A stretch of 38,657 bases of DNA. Source: Coriobacteriia bacterium (lineage in GTDB: Bacteria > Actinomycetota > Coriobacteriia > Coriobacteriales > JAEZZM01). The notes beneath the pieces are model-generated. The model did no database searches, had not been told where the DNA came from, and saw only the letters and a program-made list of their open reading frames with translations. This document shows positions 7,833-17,181 of the stretch, piece after piece (the stretch's first letter is position 1; each line of letters begins with the position of its first letter). The position numbers and the translations under genes are program-made. Location: NCBI GenBank assembly GCA_030532415.1, contig JAUNLE010000002.1:1-38657 (forward strand), read 5' to 3'.

Positions 7833-8630
7833 TTGGATTTCACAGATGTTGAGCGTAAAACAAACGAATCATCGAGAGTAATAGCAATACTTAATCAAAA
7901 AGGTGGAGTTGGTAAATCTACAACCACAATTAACCTTGCTGCAGCACTAGGAGAAAAGAAGAACAAGGTCTTAATTGTAGACTTTGACCCCCAAGGAAAC
8001 GCATCTAGTGGACTGGGAATCGATAAAAATGAAATAGACTCATCAATTTACGATGTCTTATTGAATGAAACTGACATAAAAGATGTAATACTCGAAAGTA
8101 GTGCAAAACATGTATACCTTGCGCCAGCAACTATACAACTCGCAGGTGCAGAAATTGAACTAGTGTCAGTCATGGCACGTGAAATGCAATTAAAGAATGC
8201 ACTTGACGAGATACGTGACGAATTTGACTATATTTTAATTGATTGTCCTCCATCATTAGGTTTACTTACAATAAACGCACTTACAGCAGTAGATTCAGTA
8301 ATCATACCGATTCAAGCGGAATATTATGCCTTAGAAGGTGTTTCAAAGCTCCTTGAATCAATAAAAATGGTTAAATCAAAGCTCAACAAGCATTTAGAAA
8401 TATTTGGTGTCCTTATAACCATGTATGATTCAAGAACATCTTTATCTAAGCAAGTTAGCGAAGAGGTGCGTAATTACTTCGATGAAAAGATGTTTAAGAC
8501 GTATATACCAAGAACAGTAAAGCTATCAGAGGCACCAAGTTACGGATTACCAATAAACCAGTACGCTCCTTTGAATAAAGGTGCAATTGCATACAAGAAT
8601 CTCGCAAAGGAAGTGATTAAACGTGCCTAA
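7833..8630 (+). CDS. parA: ParA, chromosome partitioning ATPase (Soj)
   Basis: A deviant Walker A motif, NQKGGVGKSTTTINLA (about residues 22-37), together with VDFDPQGNASSGLG and a Walker B-like YILIDCPPSLG, defines a MinD/ParA-family ATPase. ATP-dependent dimers bind the nucleoid and are displaced by ParB, moving origins apart. The start is a TTG at 7833, preceded by TGGAGGAA (7822-7829) at good spacing. At 265 residues it is the chromosomal small type without an N-terminal HTH. It overlaps parB by 8 bases and has parS directly upstream. Confidence 0.96.
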   Translation: MDFTDVERKTNESSRVIAILNQKGGVGKSTTTINLAAALGEKKNKVLIVDFDPQGNASSGLGIDKNEIDSSIYDVLLNETDIKDVILESSAKHVYLAPATIQLAGAEIELVSVMAREMQLKNALDEIRDEFDYILIDCPPSLGLLTINALTAVDSVIIPIQAEYYALEGVSKLLESIKMVKSKLNKHLEIFGVLITMYDSRTSLSKQVSEEVRNYFDEKMFKTYIPRTVKLSEAPSYGLPINQYAPLNKGAIAYKNLAKEVIKRA

Positions 8631-9492
8631 AAAAAGCGGATTAGGGAGAGGTCTAAGTTCTTTAATCAGTGAAGCGCAGGAAGAAGTAGGTATACAAGAA
8701 CAAAATAATGAAATTAGTTTAGATGAAATAATACCGAATCCTAATCAACCGCGTAAAAACTTTGACCAAACACTTCTTGAGGAATTAGCTGAAAGTATTA
8801 AGGAAGTTGGAGTACTCCAGCCCTTATTATTGAAAAAAGATAAAGATAAATACATTATTATCGCAGGCGAAAGACGTTATCAGGCATCTAAACTTGCTGG
8901 CTTGACTAAAGTACCAGCAATCATTAAGGATACAGATGAAATCGAAACACTTAAACTTGCTCTTATCGAAAATCTTCAAAGATCTGATTTGAATCCTATT
9001 GAAGAAGCAAGGGGTTTTAGGGATTTAATTAATGCAGGTGGATTGAAGCAATCAGAGCTTGCTGAAGCGGTATCAAAATCACGATCATCAATTGCTAACG
9101 CCTTAAGATTACTTGATCTGCCTGAAGAAATACAGACGCTCTTATATGATGAAAAAATTACAGCAGGACATGCTAGAGCGATTCTTGCAGTACCTGAAGA
9201 AGATAAAAGAATTAAGCTGGCTCAAAAGGTCGTTGAAGATAGTTTGTCTGTAAGAGAGACAGAAAGACTCGCTCCATTATATTCAGGCAATATTAGCAAC
9301 AACCGAACACGCACTGAAACTCCTAAATCCTTCAAAATAGCAGCAAGGACTTTGAAAAACATCCTTGGTACAAATGTTAGGGTAAGGAACGTGCGAGGTA
9401 AAAACAAAATTGAAATTGAATTCAATGATGAACGTGATTTAGCAAGATTAATTGATATGCTTGAAGATGGTGAAAATCATGAGATCTTCTAA
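8623..9492 (+). CDS. parB: ParB, parS-binding CTPase (Spo0J)
   Basis: The 289-residue protein begins with a basic patch (MPKKSGLGRGLSSLI) typical of chromosomal ParB. It then has the N-terminal domain with NPNQPRKNFD and the CTP-binding GERRYQASKLAG motif, and ALIENLQRSDLNPIEEARGF. A central helix-turn-helix that reads parS (LKQSELAEAVSKSRSSIANALRLL) follows, and a C-terminal dimerisation domain ends the protein. The start is a GTG inside the parA end. Its last bases overlap the next small gene. All conserved parts are present. Confidence 0.96.
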   Translation: MPKKSGLGRGLSSLISEAQEEVGIQEQNNEISLDEIIPNPNQPRKNFDQTLLEELAESIKEVGVLQPLLLKKDKDKYIIIAGERRYQASKLAGLTKVPAIIKDTDEIETLKLALIENLQRSDLNPIEEARGFRDLINAGGLKQSELAEAVSKSRSSIANALRLLDLPEEIQTLLYDEKITAGHARAILAVPEEDKRIKLAQKVVEDSLSVRETERLAPLYSGNISNNRTRTETPKSFKIAARTLKNILGTNVRVRNVRGKNKIEIEFNDERDLARLIDMLEDGENHEIF

Positions 9493-9739
9493 TTTTCTTT
9501 CTACTTCAATTTTCATCGCAGGAGCTGCAGCAGCGGGAATACTTGCTTACGGATTAATGCAGGATGATAAAGCAAAAGATAATATAAAAAATGCATTAAT
9601 TGAACTAAAAAGTTCCCTAGTTAGATTTAAAGAGATTAATGAAAATAAATCTAAAGAAGCTCAAGTAATGAAAGAGAAATCTGATGAGCAAGCGTCACAG
9701 TGGAAAAAGCAACAATGGGATAAATTTATTAAGCAGTAG
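9479..9739 (+). CDS. Small membrane-anchored protein of unknown function
   Basis: The open frame reaches back to 9452, but the likely start is the ATG at 9479, which overlaps the parB stop and gives 86 residues starting MRSSNFLSTS. A hydrophobic Ala/Gly-rich segment (about residues 8-28) is followed by a highly charged, helical Lys/Glu-rich tail. The architecture resembles YtxH-like small proteins, but I see no diagnostic motif. The coupling with parB suggests shared expression. Function is unknown. Confidence 0.7.
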   Translation: MRSSNFLSTSIFIAGAAAAGILAYGLMQDDKAKDNIKNALIELKSSLVRFKEINENKSKEAQVMKEKSDEQASQWKKQQWDKFIKQ

Positions 9740-9784
9740 CTTTTTATTAATCAACACATGCCTTTATTTAATAGAGGAGTAAAT

Positions 9785-11623
9785 GTGGCATTACAGTTAT
9801 ATGGCATCAAAAATTATAGAAATGCAAAACTTGCGATTGCTACTATTCTCAAAAGTTCTCTAGAGCGCTATCAGAATAGTTATCTTGTGTTTGACGGGTA
9901 TTATACCGAGGAGTTTTTACTCGCTGAAATAGAAGAAGGATTTAAAGTTCAAAGCTTCTCTAAGCTTGGCTTTCTTGCATTTTTATCAAATCTTATACAT
10001 AGCGAAAAGCTTTTAACAAATAAACAGGAGATTAATCATCTTGTTAATAGTTATCTTAAAAAAAGACAATTAGAACATGACAAGATTCTTGCGTATAAAT
10101 TAAAATCACTAGCACTACGATATGATCCTTATGATGAGGAAATATCCTTACCACAAGATGACATGCATGAGCTTAGAGAATTAGCGCGTTTTGCACATGA
10201 TTTAAATTGTAGGCTTCCATATCAAGACCTTAATGAACTTAAAATACCCGACAACTCCCAGTTAATATTTCTTAGTTCAGCAAAACTGGATGATGCATTT
10301 CATTTATTTCTTAACAAACATAAGGATACATGTGCTATAGAAGTTATTTCTTTAGATCCTGAAGCTCACATTGCAAATGCTGTTTTCGAGAATGCTTATT
10401 CAGAATATAAAGAATTAGCTTCTCAAGTAGTATCAATAGAGCAAGATGAGCCCTTTACGTCTAATGAGCTTAAGCTTATCAATAAGCATTTATATTCAAG
10501 TACCATAAATTTGAAAGCTCAGAGGGACTTTCATTTAATACTAGCTCATGGTAGGGAATCTCTTGTATATGCGGCAGCTAAGCAGGCGAATGAATACATA
10601 CAAGAAGGATTAAACATTGGCATTGCGCTTAGTGAATCCTCATATCTTAAACGTCTGCTACAGGAGCTGGAACTAAACGGATTAGAGGCAAGAAATCTAT
10701 TTGGAGAAGATCTGCTGCATTCCAATCTATTTTCGATAGTTATATCAACAATAAAATTTATCTATCTTGAGAGCTACGAAGACTTTTTAGGCTTTGTTCG
10801 ATATCTTGATGCTAAAACTACTCAAAATCTCTTAGACCTATACTTTTATAGTGAACCTCCTCAGATAATATCAGCTCTTACTAAGGAGTTAGAGGCAATA
10901 AACCAGGATGCATATAAAGTTTTACGTGAAACACGCGCTATCCTAAGTGAAGTTGACGATGTTGTGCAAGAAGACATTCATAAGCTTTTAGAAGACTTCA
11001 GGCAACTGTTAGGTAAAAAAGAAGAGGACTTTGTAGTTCAGAAGATACTTGAGAAAACATTATGGAGATCAGTCAAGTTAGCTCAAACTTTTAAGACTAA
11101 TGTTGATATGGAAGAGCTTATACAAGTACTGGAAAGCTTAAAACTCCATGAAGATAGTAATGATGCACAAGTCACAATATTTGACGGAACCATTCCATTA
11201 TTTGAAGACTTTGATAGTTTGATAGTTTTAGATTTAAATGCTGAATCTTATCCTTCATTTAAGCCAAATCAAGCCTTAGAAATATATTTAGATCAACATG
11301 GTTTACCTGCTCTATCTGACTTTTCATTAGAGAGAAAATTAGATTTTCACCATCTTTTAGCTAGGGGAAAACAAAAGCTTTGTTTGATGAAAAATGATAT
11401 TACACGCAATGGAACAGGCCTACAGTCCTCATTATTTTTAAATGAAGTTCTTGACTTGTATTTGAGTGATGAGGAAAGTGAGAAAACGAAAGAAGTTCCT
11501 GAAAATCTTTATGAAGCTGGAGTTGTTATAGAGTTTAGCGACTCAGACCTTGCTCGGGTTAGTCCTTCGGCATCGCAAATAAGCAGGTCAAAGAAAATTA
11601 TGATGCAAAATGGTGAGGCTTAA
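9785..11623 (+). CDS. addB: AddB-like protein, N-terminal fragment (inactive helicase-like part), ends at an in-frame TAA
   Basis: I place the start at the GTG at 9785 (MALQLYGIKNYRNAKL), because AGAGGAG (9773-9779) lies 5 bases upstream. An ATG at 9758 in the same frame has no such site. The 612 residues resemble the helicase-like half of AddB/RexB and lack a Walker A motif, as is common for AddB-type subunits that have lost motor activity. Segments such as IGIALSESSYLKRLLQELEL and FDSLIVLDLNAESYP fit UvrD-like domains. It ends at TAA (11621-11623), immediately followed in frame by the nuclease part. Together they would give about 930 residues, near full AddB length. Identification rests on context (addA downstream) plus the nuclease half. 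Confidence 0.75.
   Translation: MALQLYGIKNYRNAKLAIATILKSSLERYQNSYLVFDGYYTEEFLLAEIEEGFKVQSFSKLGFLAFLSNLIHSEKLLTNKQEINHLVNSYLKKRQLEHDKILAYKLKSLALRYDPYDEEISLPQDDMHELRELARFAHDLNCRLPYQDLNELKIPDNSQLIFLSSAKLDDAFHLFLNKHKDTCAIEVISLDPEAHIANAVFENAYSEYKELASQVVSIEQDEPFTSNELKLINKHLYSSTINLKAQRDFHLILAHGRESLVYAAAKQANEYIQEGLNIGIALSESSYLKRLLQELELNGLEARNLFGEDLLHSNLFSIVISTIKFIYLESYEDFLGFVRYLDAKTTQNLLDLYFYSEPPQIISALTKELEAINQDAYKVLRETRAILSEVDDVVQEDIHKLLEDFRQLLGKKEEDFVVQKILEKTLWRSVKLAQTFKTNVDMEELIQVLESLKLHEDSNDAQVTIFDGTIPLFEDFDSLIVLDLNAESYPSFKPNQALEIYLDQHGLPALSDFSLERKLDFHHLLARGKQKLCLMKNDITRNGTGLQSSLFLNEVLDLYLSDEESEKTKEVPENLYEAGVVIEFSDSDLARVSPSASQISRSKKIMMQNGEA
10918..10933. promoter_or_regulatory. Possible second parS-like site
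   Basis: AGTTTTACGTGAAACA inside the addB-like gene matches the canonical 16-base parS at 14 of 16 positions (mismatches at positions 1 and 6). It lies about 3.1 kb from the perfect site. A chance match inside coding DNA is possible. Confidence 0.35.
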
Positions 11624-12583
11624 ATGAATCGTATTAAGAAACGGATAGAGGACCCACAAGCTTTATCAAGCATAAAAAAACTCAGAATAAGCGCCTCTTC
11701 TATCGAGAGCTATCGTGCCTGTCCGTATAGATGGTTCGTAAGTTATGCGCTTAAAACGAATTCATATCAAAAGAGTTTAAATGCCCAGCTCAAAGGTTGT
11801 ATTGCGCATGATGTAATCAGTAAATTCTTAGGCGAACAGTCTTTTGAACATAAAGAACTTCTAGGGAACATAGAGGAAGCTCAAATACATCTTGGTGAAA
11901 TTTACGACTCGGTTTTTAATCAGTATTTAGAGCGAGATTTTAAGAATGTGGAAATCAACTCCAATATAATTGATGAATTTAAACAATTAAAAAATAAACT
12001 TCAAAACTACCTTTATTTTGAAGCACAGAGTTTTTTAGGTTTCGAAAATTTTGCGAATGAAATTGATGATGTGGGCACGTATGCGGGTGTCGAAATAAGG
12101 TACCGTCCCGATAGGCTTATCACACGTGGTGATACCTTCATAGTTATTGACTACAAGCTAGGTACTGGAGACATTAAACCGTATTGGGATGAAATCGGAA
12201 AAATAAAGGTCCAAACAGCAATATATGCAAAGTTACTTGAAGAAAAAATAAATAAACGCTGTATTGCCTGCTTATACATACCATTTTCAAATGGCGACAA
12301 ACAAAGCTCAAATAAAGTTGGGGGAGCAATAGACGGAGAATTTCTTAAGAGTCATGAAATTCATATAAGCAAGCGCAAGTATGATGACCTCATTGTTCAA
12401 AAAAATCGTGAGGAATTACAAGTTGAAAACTTTGCTTCATATTTAACTATGGTAGAAGAGCAGGTTAGCGAGGATATACTGCACATGCAATCTGGAATTA
12501 TCGATAAATATCCAGGAAATCCAAAAGGAGCTTACTGTCCAATACTGGATACCTGCGGATTATGCAAAAAGGTTGAATACTAA
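11624..12583 (+). CDS. addB: AddB-like protein, C-terminal PD-(D/E)XK iron-sulfur nuclease fragment
   Basis: The ATG at 11624 directly follows the TAA of the upstream fragment, in the same frame, with GGTGAGG 5 bases before it. This frame therefore has its own plausible ribosome site. The 319 residues carry a RecB-type nuclease: SYRACPYRWF near residue 30, IAHDVISKFL, YRPDRLITRGDTFIVIDYKLGTGD (D and DYK catalytic motif) and KVQTAIYAKLL (QxxxY motif), quoted in parts. Cysteines at 33, 305, 311 and 314 are candidate [4Fe-4S] ligands. Their C-terminal spacing is C-x5-C-x2-C rather than the C-x2-C-x5-C of Bacillus AddB. It is 2 bases upstream of addA, so coupling is likely. Confidence 0.8.
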   Translation: MNRIKKRIEDPQALSSIKKLRISASSIESYRACPYRWFVSYALKTNSYQKSLNAQLKGCIAHDVISKFLGEQSFEHKELLGNIEEAQIHLGEIYDSVFNQYLERDFKNVEINSNIIDEFKQLKNKLQNYLYFEAQSFLGFENFANEIDDVGTYAGVEIRYRPDRLITRGDTFIVIDYKLGTGDIKPYWDEIGKIKVQTAIYAKLLEEKINKRCIACLYIPFSNGDKQSSNKVGGAIDGEFLKSHEIHISKRKYDDLIVQKNREELQVENFASYLTMVEEQVSEDILHMQSGIIDKYPGNPKGAYCPILDTCGLCKKVEY

Positions 12584-12585
12584 TT

Positions 12586-15500
12586 ATGGCGAATGCAAAT
12601 AAAGCTCAACAAGCGGTAATAGATACATTTGGACAAGCCATGCAGGTTTCTGCAGGAGCTGGCACAGGAAAAACCTTCACCTTGGTGAAAAAGCTTATAC
12701 GGGCCTTTGAGAAAGATGAACATGGTCAAAGTCCCTTAGATGCTCCAAAGGAGATTCTAGCTATAACATTCACCAAGAAGGCGGCAGCAGAACTTGCACA
12801 ACGCGTGCGCCGTTCCTTGAAAAAGGCAGGTTACGACGAAATATCACGCCAGATTGACAGTGCGTGGATTTCAACCATTGATTCCATGTGCACCCGAATT
12901 CTTAGAGAGAATGCACTTCAAGCAGGAATAGATCCTGAATTTACACTCATGGATGAACAGGACAGGCAAGCTTATAGCGAACATATAGCAAGAAATATCA
13001 TTGACGATGTTCGAAAAAATCCCAGTTCACCCATTCAAATCGAACTATTAGATATCTATAAACAAAGCGATCTCATAACAATTATTTCAAGCTTGAGTGA
13101 GAATCTGTATACACTTGGAATTAAAGATATACAAAATGAAATAATACACGGTCCAAATACGCTTTCGTCAGGCGAAATTGGACATAAATTACTGGATAAC
13201 TATCTAGCCGCTCAGGGCTTAATCGGACTTCAATCACAAACATACGTAACGTGTGAAAACGGAATCCAAGTACTTCAGAACTTGCATAAGGACTTTACGG
13301 GAAATGAGCTACAGGACTATAAACTCATTATAAAGACTATAAGTCCGTTTATGATGAGGAAGGCTGGTAAAGCTAAGCCCTTTATCGAAGAGACGTATAT
13401 TTTGCTCGCTGAAGCATATGCTGGTATACGCCGCTTATATACTCAAGAGATCTTTAACCTAATCATAAAACATCATGAGGAGATGGATAGGAATTCTGAA
13501 GAGCTTTCTGAATTTACCTTTTCTCAAATTGCTCAAAAAACTTATTTATTGCTCCTAGAGCATCAGGATATTGCTCAAAATTATCGAGATCAATTTAAGT
13601 TAATTATGGTTGATGAATTTCAAGATACCAACCAACTTCAAGTTAATATCATTAAGCAATTATGTGCCCCAGATTTAAGTAACTTACTTACGGTAGGAGA
13701 TGCCCAGCAAGCTATCTATGGTTTTAGAGGTGCTGATGTACAAGTTTATTTGCAGCATCAAAGAGAAGTTAAAGAGCGTGGGGGAGTTTCGGTTAGTCTT
13801 GATGAAAACTTTAGATCTCATGAAGATATCTTGGATGCTGTACAAGGTATTTTCATTCAAGAAGATATGTTTGGAGATGAGTTTTTAAAACTTAAGGCTG
13901 CCCGTAACGAAGAAGAAGTTACGCAGAAATTTTCAGATGATTATCAAAGAATACAGCTGCTCGATGCTGTAAATCCAGAAACGGATATAACAGAACTAAA
14001 TGCAAAAAATATCGCTCGAAAATTAAAAGAACTACAAGCAGAGCAGGGTATATCACCAGGTGAAATGGCGATAATTTTAGAGCAGTTGAGCACTAAAGAT
14101 AAAGTTTATCTGAACGCATTAAGACAAGAAGGTTTTGACGTTGTTTTACACGGCGGTTCTGCTTACTACAGCAGTAAAGAGATACTTATACTAATTAATG
14201 TAATAAAATTCTTTATGAATCCTAAGGATGATATCGCTCTCGTATCTTTATTAACTTCGGAATTGTTTACTGTAGATGAAAGTGAGCTTTTAGTTCAAGC
14301 GCTTCAAGAAGATGCTCCCTCAAAGTTTCTATATGATCGCTTAACATACAATATTGATTCAGACTCTCAGCTTGGACAGGCATTAGCAATTCTTCAAAAA
14401 GCGCGTGCGTATGCATTGAAATACGAGCTTGATACATCACTGCTATATCTTATTGAAGCTTCGGGTTTTTCGTATGACTTGCTAGCACAAGGAGAGGAAG
14501 GAAAAGCTCGCTACGCCAATATCTTAAAGTTTATCGAAATAGTTCACACGCTTAATCTTGAAGGTATTCATGGAATTGATAGCATGTTCCAGAGAATTTT
14601 AGCACTTCAATCTGATCATGAGCCTCCTGCGACACTAGAAAGTAAAGATGCAATTAAAATTATGACCATTCATGCTTCAAAGGGCCTGGAGTTTCCACTT
14701 GTTGCAGTTGGTAACATCAGTAATGGATTTCAATCTGATAAAGAAGCCATAAAATTCATGTTATATGAAGGCTCGTACTATCTTGTTCCAAAGCTTGGTA
14801 CAAAACAAATTGCAGAATTTCTAGATGTAAAAGATGCACTTGGAAGCAAACTTGATTCTATGATTGAAACAATAAGCTTTCAGAGCTATGCAGAATACCT
14901 TCTTTCTTTCAATAATCTTCAAAGTGCTCGAAATAAGCTCGAAAAATATAGAAAATATTATGTGGCATTCACCAGAGCTCGCGAAAGTCTTTTGATGGCC
15001 AGCTCATATAAAACAAGAAGCAGCGCTCATGGAATGAGAAATTCTATTTTAACTGGTTTATCTGAGGATGATTCATTGGCATTTTTGGAAGATAAAGAAG
15101 CGAAAGAGCAAGTAGTTTTAGAAAACAAAATACTCGACCCAAAAACTAATCAAGATAAAACGATTTCTGCCTTATTTGAATTTATGGAAGATGATTTAGA
15201 AGAAGAGGATATACAGCAAGATGAAGACTATAGGCAAACTCCTTCTGATGTTAATAGGGGAGTAAGCTTATTAAAGGATAAGCAGCTTAAATCTAATCCG
15301 AATACCACGCTAAAACTTTCATATTCTACGCTTGCTCCAGAACTTAAAAAAGAAGCCAAGGTATCTGATAGTGAACAAGAATATCTCTCACTAAATCCAG
15401 AAATAACACCTCGAGCAAATGCGCTTGATTTCGGGACGATGTTCCACCGTTTAATGGAACTCTCTGCTTTATTTAGAAATGAATATCTTGCGAATCCTCA

Positions 15501-16011
15501 AAAATTTATTGAAGAAAAAATAAAGCTAATTGTTGCGCAATCGGAACAAACAGAACTAGAAGAGCTTATCTTACACACGTATATGCAGTGGCAAAAAAGT
15601 GAAGATCACGAAATTTTAAAGTCGTCAAAACTGCTTCATCCTGAAGCGCCTTTTGAATTTTCAATGTTGATACCAGGGGAAACTGAAGAAAAAACCTTCA
15701 TAGGTTTTATTGATCTAGTAGCACATGACGATATGTCAAAAGCATATATTTTGGATTATAAAACTGGTTATCATTCTCTAGATTCTAAGCAGGCGCAAGA
15801 AACTTTTGAGCTTCAAGGCGTAATTTATGCATATGCGGCCCTCTTAGCAGGCTTTAGTGAAGTAGAGCTTCATTTCGTGCGTGTTGAAGTAGGGAAGAGC
15901 ACGCGCTATTTGTATCATGAAGATGATAAGGCTTTGCTTCAAGCTAAAATTATCGCCGCATATAAGGACCACGTTCTTGAGAAAGGTGAACTTGAGCTGT
16001 CTGTTCAGTAA
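12586..16011 (+). CDS. addA: AddA-like ATP-dependent helicase/nuclease subunit
   Basis: The 1141-residue protein is a UvrD/Rep-type superfamily 1 helicase fused to a RecB-family nuclease. Motifs in order are Walker A (QVSAGAGTGKTFTLVKKL), Ia (AITFTKKAAAELAQRV), Walker B (LIMVDEFQDTNQLQ), III (TVGDAQQAIYGFRGAD), IV (LDENFRSHEDI), V (IKIMTIHASKGLEFPLVAV) and VI (YYVAFTRARESLLMA). The C-terminal nuclease follows (GTMFHRLMELS, FIDLVAHDD, AYILDYKTGYH, LQGVIYAYA). With the AddB-like partner it would resect double-strand breaks for RecA loading. All helicase and nuclease motifs look intact, so this subunit should be functional even if addB is broken. It converges on rlmN with a 6-base gap. Confidence 0.92.
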   Translation: MANANKAQQAVIDTFGQAMQVSAGAGTGKTFTLVKKLIRAFEKDEHGQSPLDAPKEILAITFTKKAAAELAQRVRRSLKKAGYDEISRQIDSAWISTIDSMCTRILRENALQAGIDPEFTLMDEQDRQAYSEHIARNIIDDVRKNPSSPIQIELLDIYKQSDLITIISSLSENLYTLGIKDIQNEIIHGPNTLSSGEIGHKLLDNYLAAQGLIGLQSQTYVTCENGIQVLQNLHKDFTGNELQDYKLIIKTISPFMMRKAGKAKPFIEETYILLAEAYAGIRRLYTQEIFNLIIKHHEEMDRNSEELSEFTFSQIAQKTYLLLLEHQDIAQNYRDQFKLIMVDEFQDTNQLQVNIIKQLCAPDLSNLLTVGDAQQAIYGFRGADVQVYLQHQREVKERGGVSVSLDENFRSHEDILDAVQGIFIQEDMFGDEFLKLKAARNEEEVTQKFSDDYQRIQLLDAVNPETDITELNAKNIARKLKELQAEQGISPGEMAIILEQLSTKDKVYLNALRQEGFDVVLHGGSAYYSSKEILILINVIKFFMNPKDDIALVSLLTSELFTVDESELLVQALQEDAPSKFLYDRLTYNIDSDSQLGQALAILQKARAYALKYELDTSLLYLIEASGFSYDLLAQGEEGKARYANILKFIEIVHTLNLEGIHGIDSMFQRILALQSDHEPPATLESKDAIKIMTIHASKGLEFPLVAVGNISNGFQSDKEAIKFMLYEGSYYLVPKLGTKQIAEFLDVKDALGSKLDSMIETISFQSYAEYLLSFNNLQSARNKLEKYRKYYVAFTRARESLLMASSYKTRSSAHGMRNSILTGLSEDDSLAFLEDKEAKEQVVLENKILDPKTNQDKTISALFEFMEDDLEEEDIQQDEDYRQTPSDVNRGVSLLKDKQLKSNPNTTLKLSYSTLAPELKKEAKVSDSEQEYLSLNPEITPRANALDFGTMFHRLMELSALFRNEYLANPQKFIEEKIKLIVAQSEQTELEELILHTYMQWQKSEDHEILKSSKLLHPEAPFEFSMLIPGETEEKTFIGFIDLVAHDDMSKAYILDYKTGYHSLDSKQAQETFELQGVIYAYAALLAGFSEVELHFVRVEVGKSTRYLYHEDDKALLQAKIIAAYKDHVLEKGELELSVQ

Positions 16012-16017
16012 GGTGCC

Positions 16018-17067
16018 CTAGTTATCCTGTTCATAGCGCTGTTTTAGCTGTCCGCAGGCAGCGTCAATATCGCTTCCACGAGAATTGCGAATCGTGCACT
16101 CTACGCCAGCCCGCTCTAAGCGACGCTTAAATTCAAGTGCACGTGCATGTGATGCCGGTTTAAAATCAGATTCATCAATTTCGTTGAGCTCAATAAGGTT
16201 TACGTGGGCAAGGGTGCCTTCAGTATATGAAACAAGTGCATCTAAATGTTTATCTGAGTCATTTAAACCTTTAATAAGTGCATATTCATAGCTAGGTCGT
16301 CTTGAAGTTTGTGCTATATAATTATCAATCGATGCCTTAAGACGCGTAAGATTAAAACCAGCGACACCAGGCATAAGTTGGTCTCGTGTCTCTTGAATTG
16401 CTGAATGTAATGATATTGCTAAGGTAAATTGTTCGGGCTCTTGTGCAAGCTTGTCGATACCCACAATCATTCCTGCAGTTGAAATAGTAATATGTCGAGC
16501 TCCAATACCCAAACCATCTTCTGAATTTATAAATCTTAAAGCGCTCATCATATTGTCGTAGTTTAAAAAGCCTTCACCTTGCCCCATTACTACGACGCTT
16601 GATGGACGAATGCCAAAATCTTCTCCGGCTACTCTAACCTGATCTACTATTTCGCCAATAGATAAATTCCTCGTAAAACCGTTTTGTCCTGTAGCACAAA
16701 AGGCGCAGCGAACTCTGCAGCCAGCTTGCGTTGATATACACACACTTAATTTAGTGTTGTTCTCGTTTGGCATACCAACAGTTTCAACCGTGACATCATC
16801 TTCCAATTTAAGAAGATATTTTCTTGTTCCATCCTTAGAAATTTGTTTTTGAACAAGCTCTGGAAAACTTAAGCTAAAGTTCTCTTTTAAGGTGTTGCGT
16901 AAAGCCAAGGATAAATTGCTCATCTCATCAAAAGAGCGAGCCCCCTTACCATACAGCCATTGAACGACCTGCTTAACTCGAAACTGGGGTTGATTAAAAT
17001 TTTTCATCATGGACGTGAGTTCTTCTAAACTCAGCGATTTTATATCAGTTTTTTGAGGATTAAGCAA
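16018..17067 (-). CDS. rlmN: RlmN, dual-specificity 23S rRNA/tRNA adenine-C2 methyltransferase
   Basis: This radical SAM enzyme methylates C2 of A2503 in 23S rRNA and A37 of some tRNAs. The cluster motif is CRVRCAFCATGQNGF (C-x3-C-x2-C) at about residue 115. Supporting motifs are VVVMGQGEGFLNYDN and ISTAGMIVGIDKLA. The catalytic C-terminal cysteine is in RGSDIDAACGQLK, and the second conserved cysteine has a homologue in the CxxxC cluster. At 349 residues it is full length. It is a single gene between convergent addA and a divergent membrane-protein gene. Confidence 0.97.
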   Translation of the reverse strand: MLNPQKTDIKSLSLEELTSMMKNFNQPQFRVKQVVQWLYGKGARSFDEMSNLSLALRNTLKENFSLSFPELVQKQISKDGTRKYLLKLEDDVTVETVGMPNENNTKLSVCISTQAGCRVRCAFCATGQNGFTRNLSIGEIVDQVRVAGEDFGIRPSSVVVMGQGEGFLNYDNMMSALRFINSEDGLGIGARHITISTAGMIVGIDKLAQEPEQFTLAISLHSAIQETRDQLMPGVAGFNLTRLKASIDNYIAQTSRRPSYEYALIKGLNDSDKHLDALVSYTEGTLAHVNLIELNEIDESDFKPASHARALEFKRRLERAGVECTIRNSRGSDIDAACGQLKQRYEQDN

Positions 17068-17181
17068 AAAATCAGCCCCTAAACAAAATGATTTCTTTTA
17101 CTAAGTAATATCGCTTAAACTGAAAGATATGTAAACAAATCTTTATACGGCGATTGAAATGCTTCTGAAAAAGGAGTTTAA

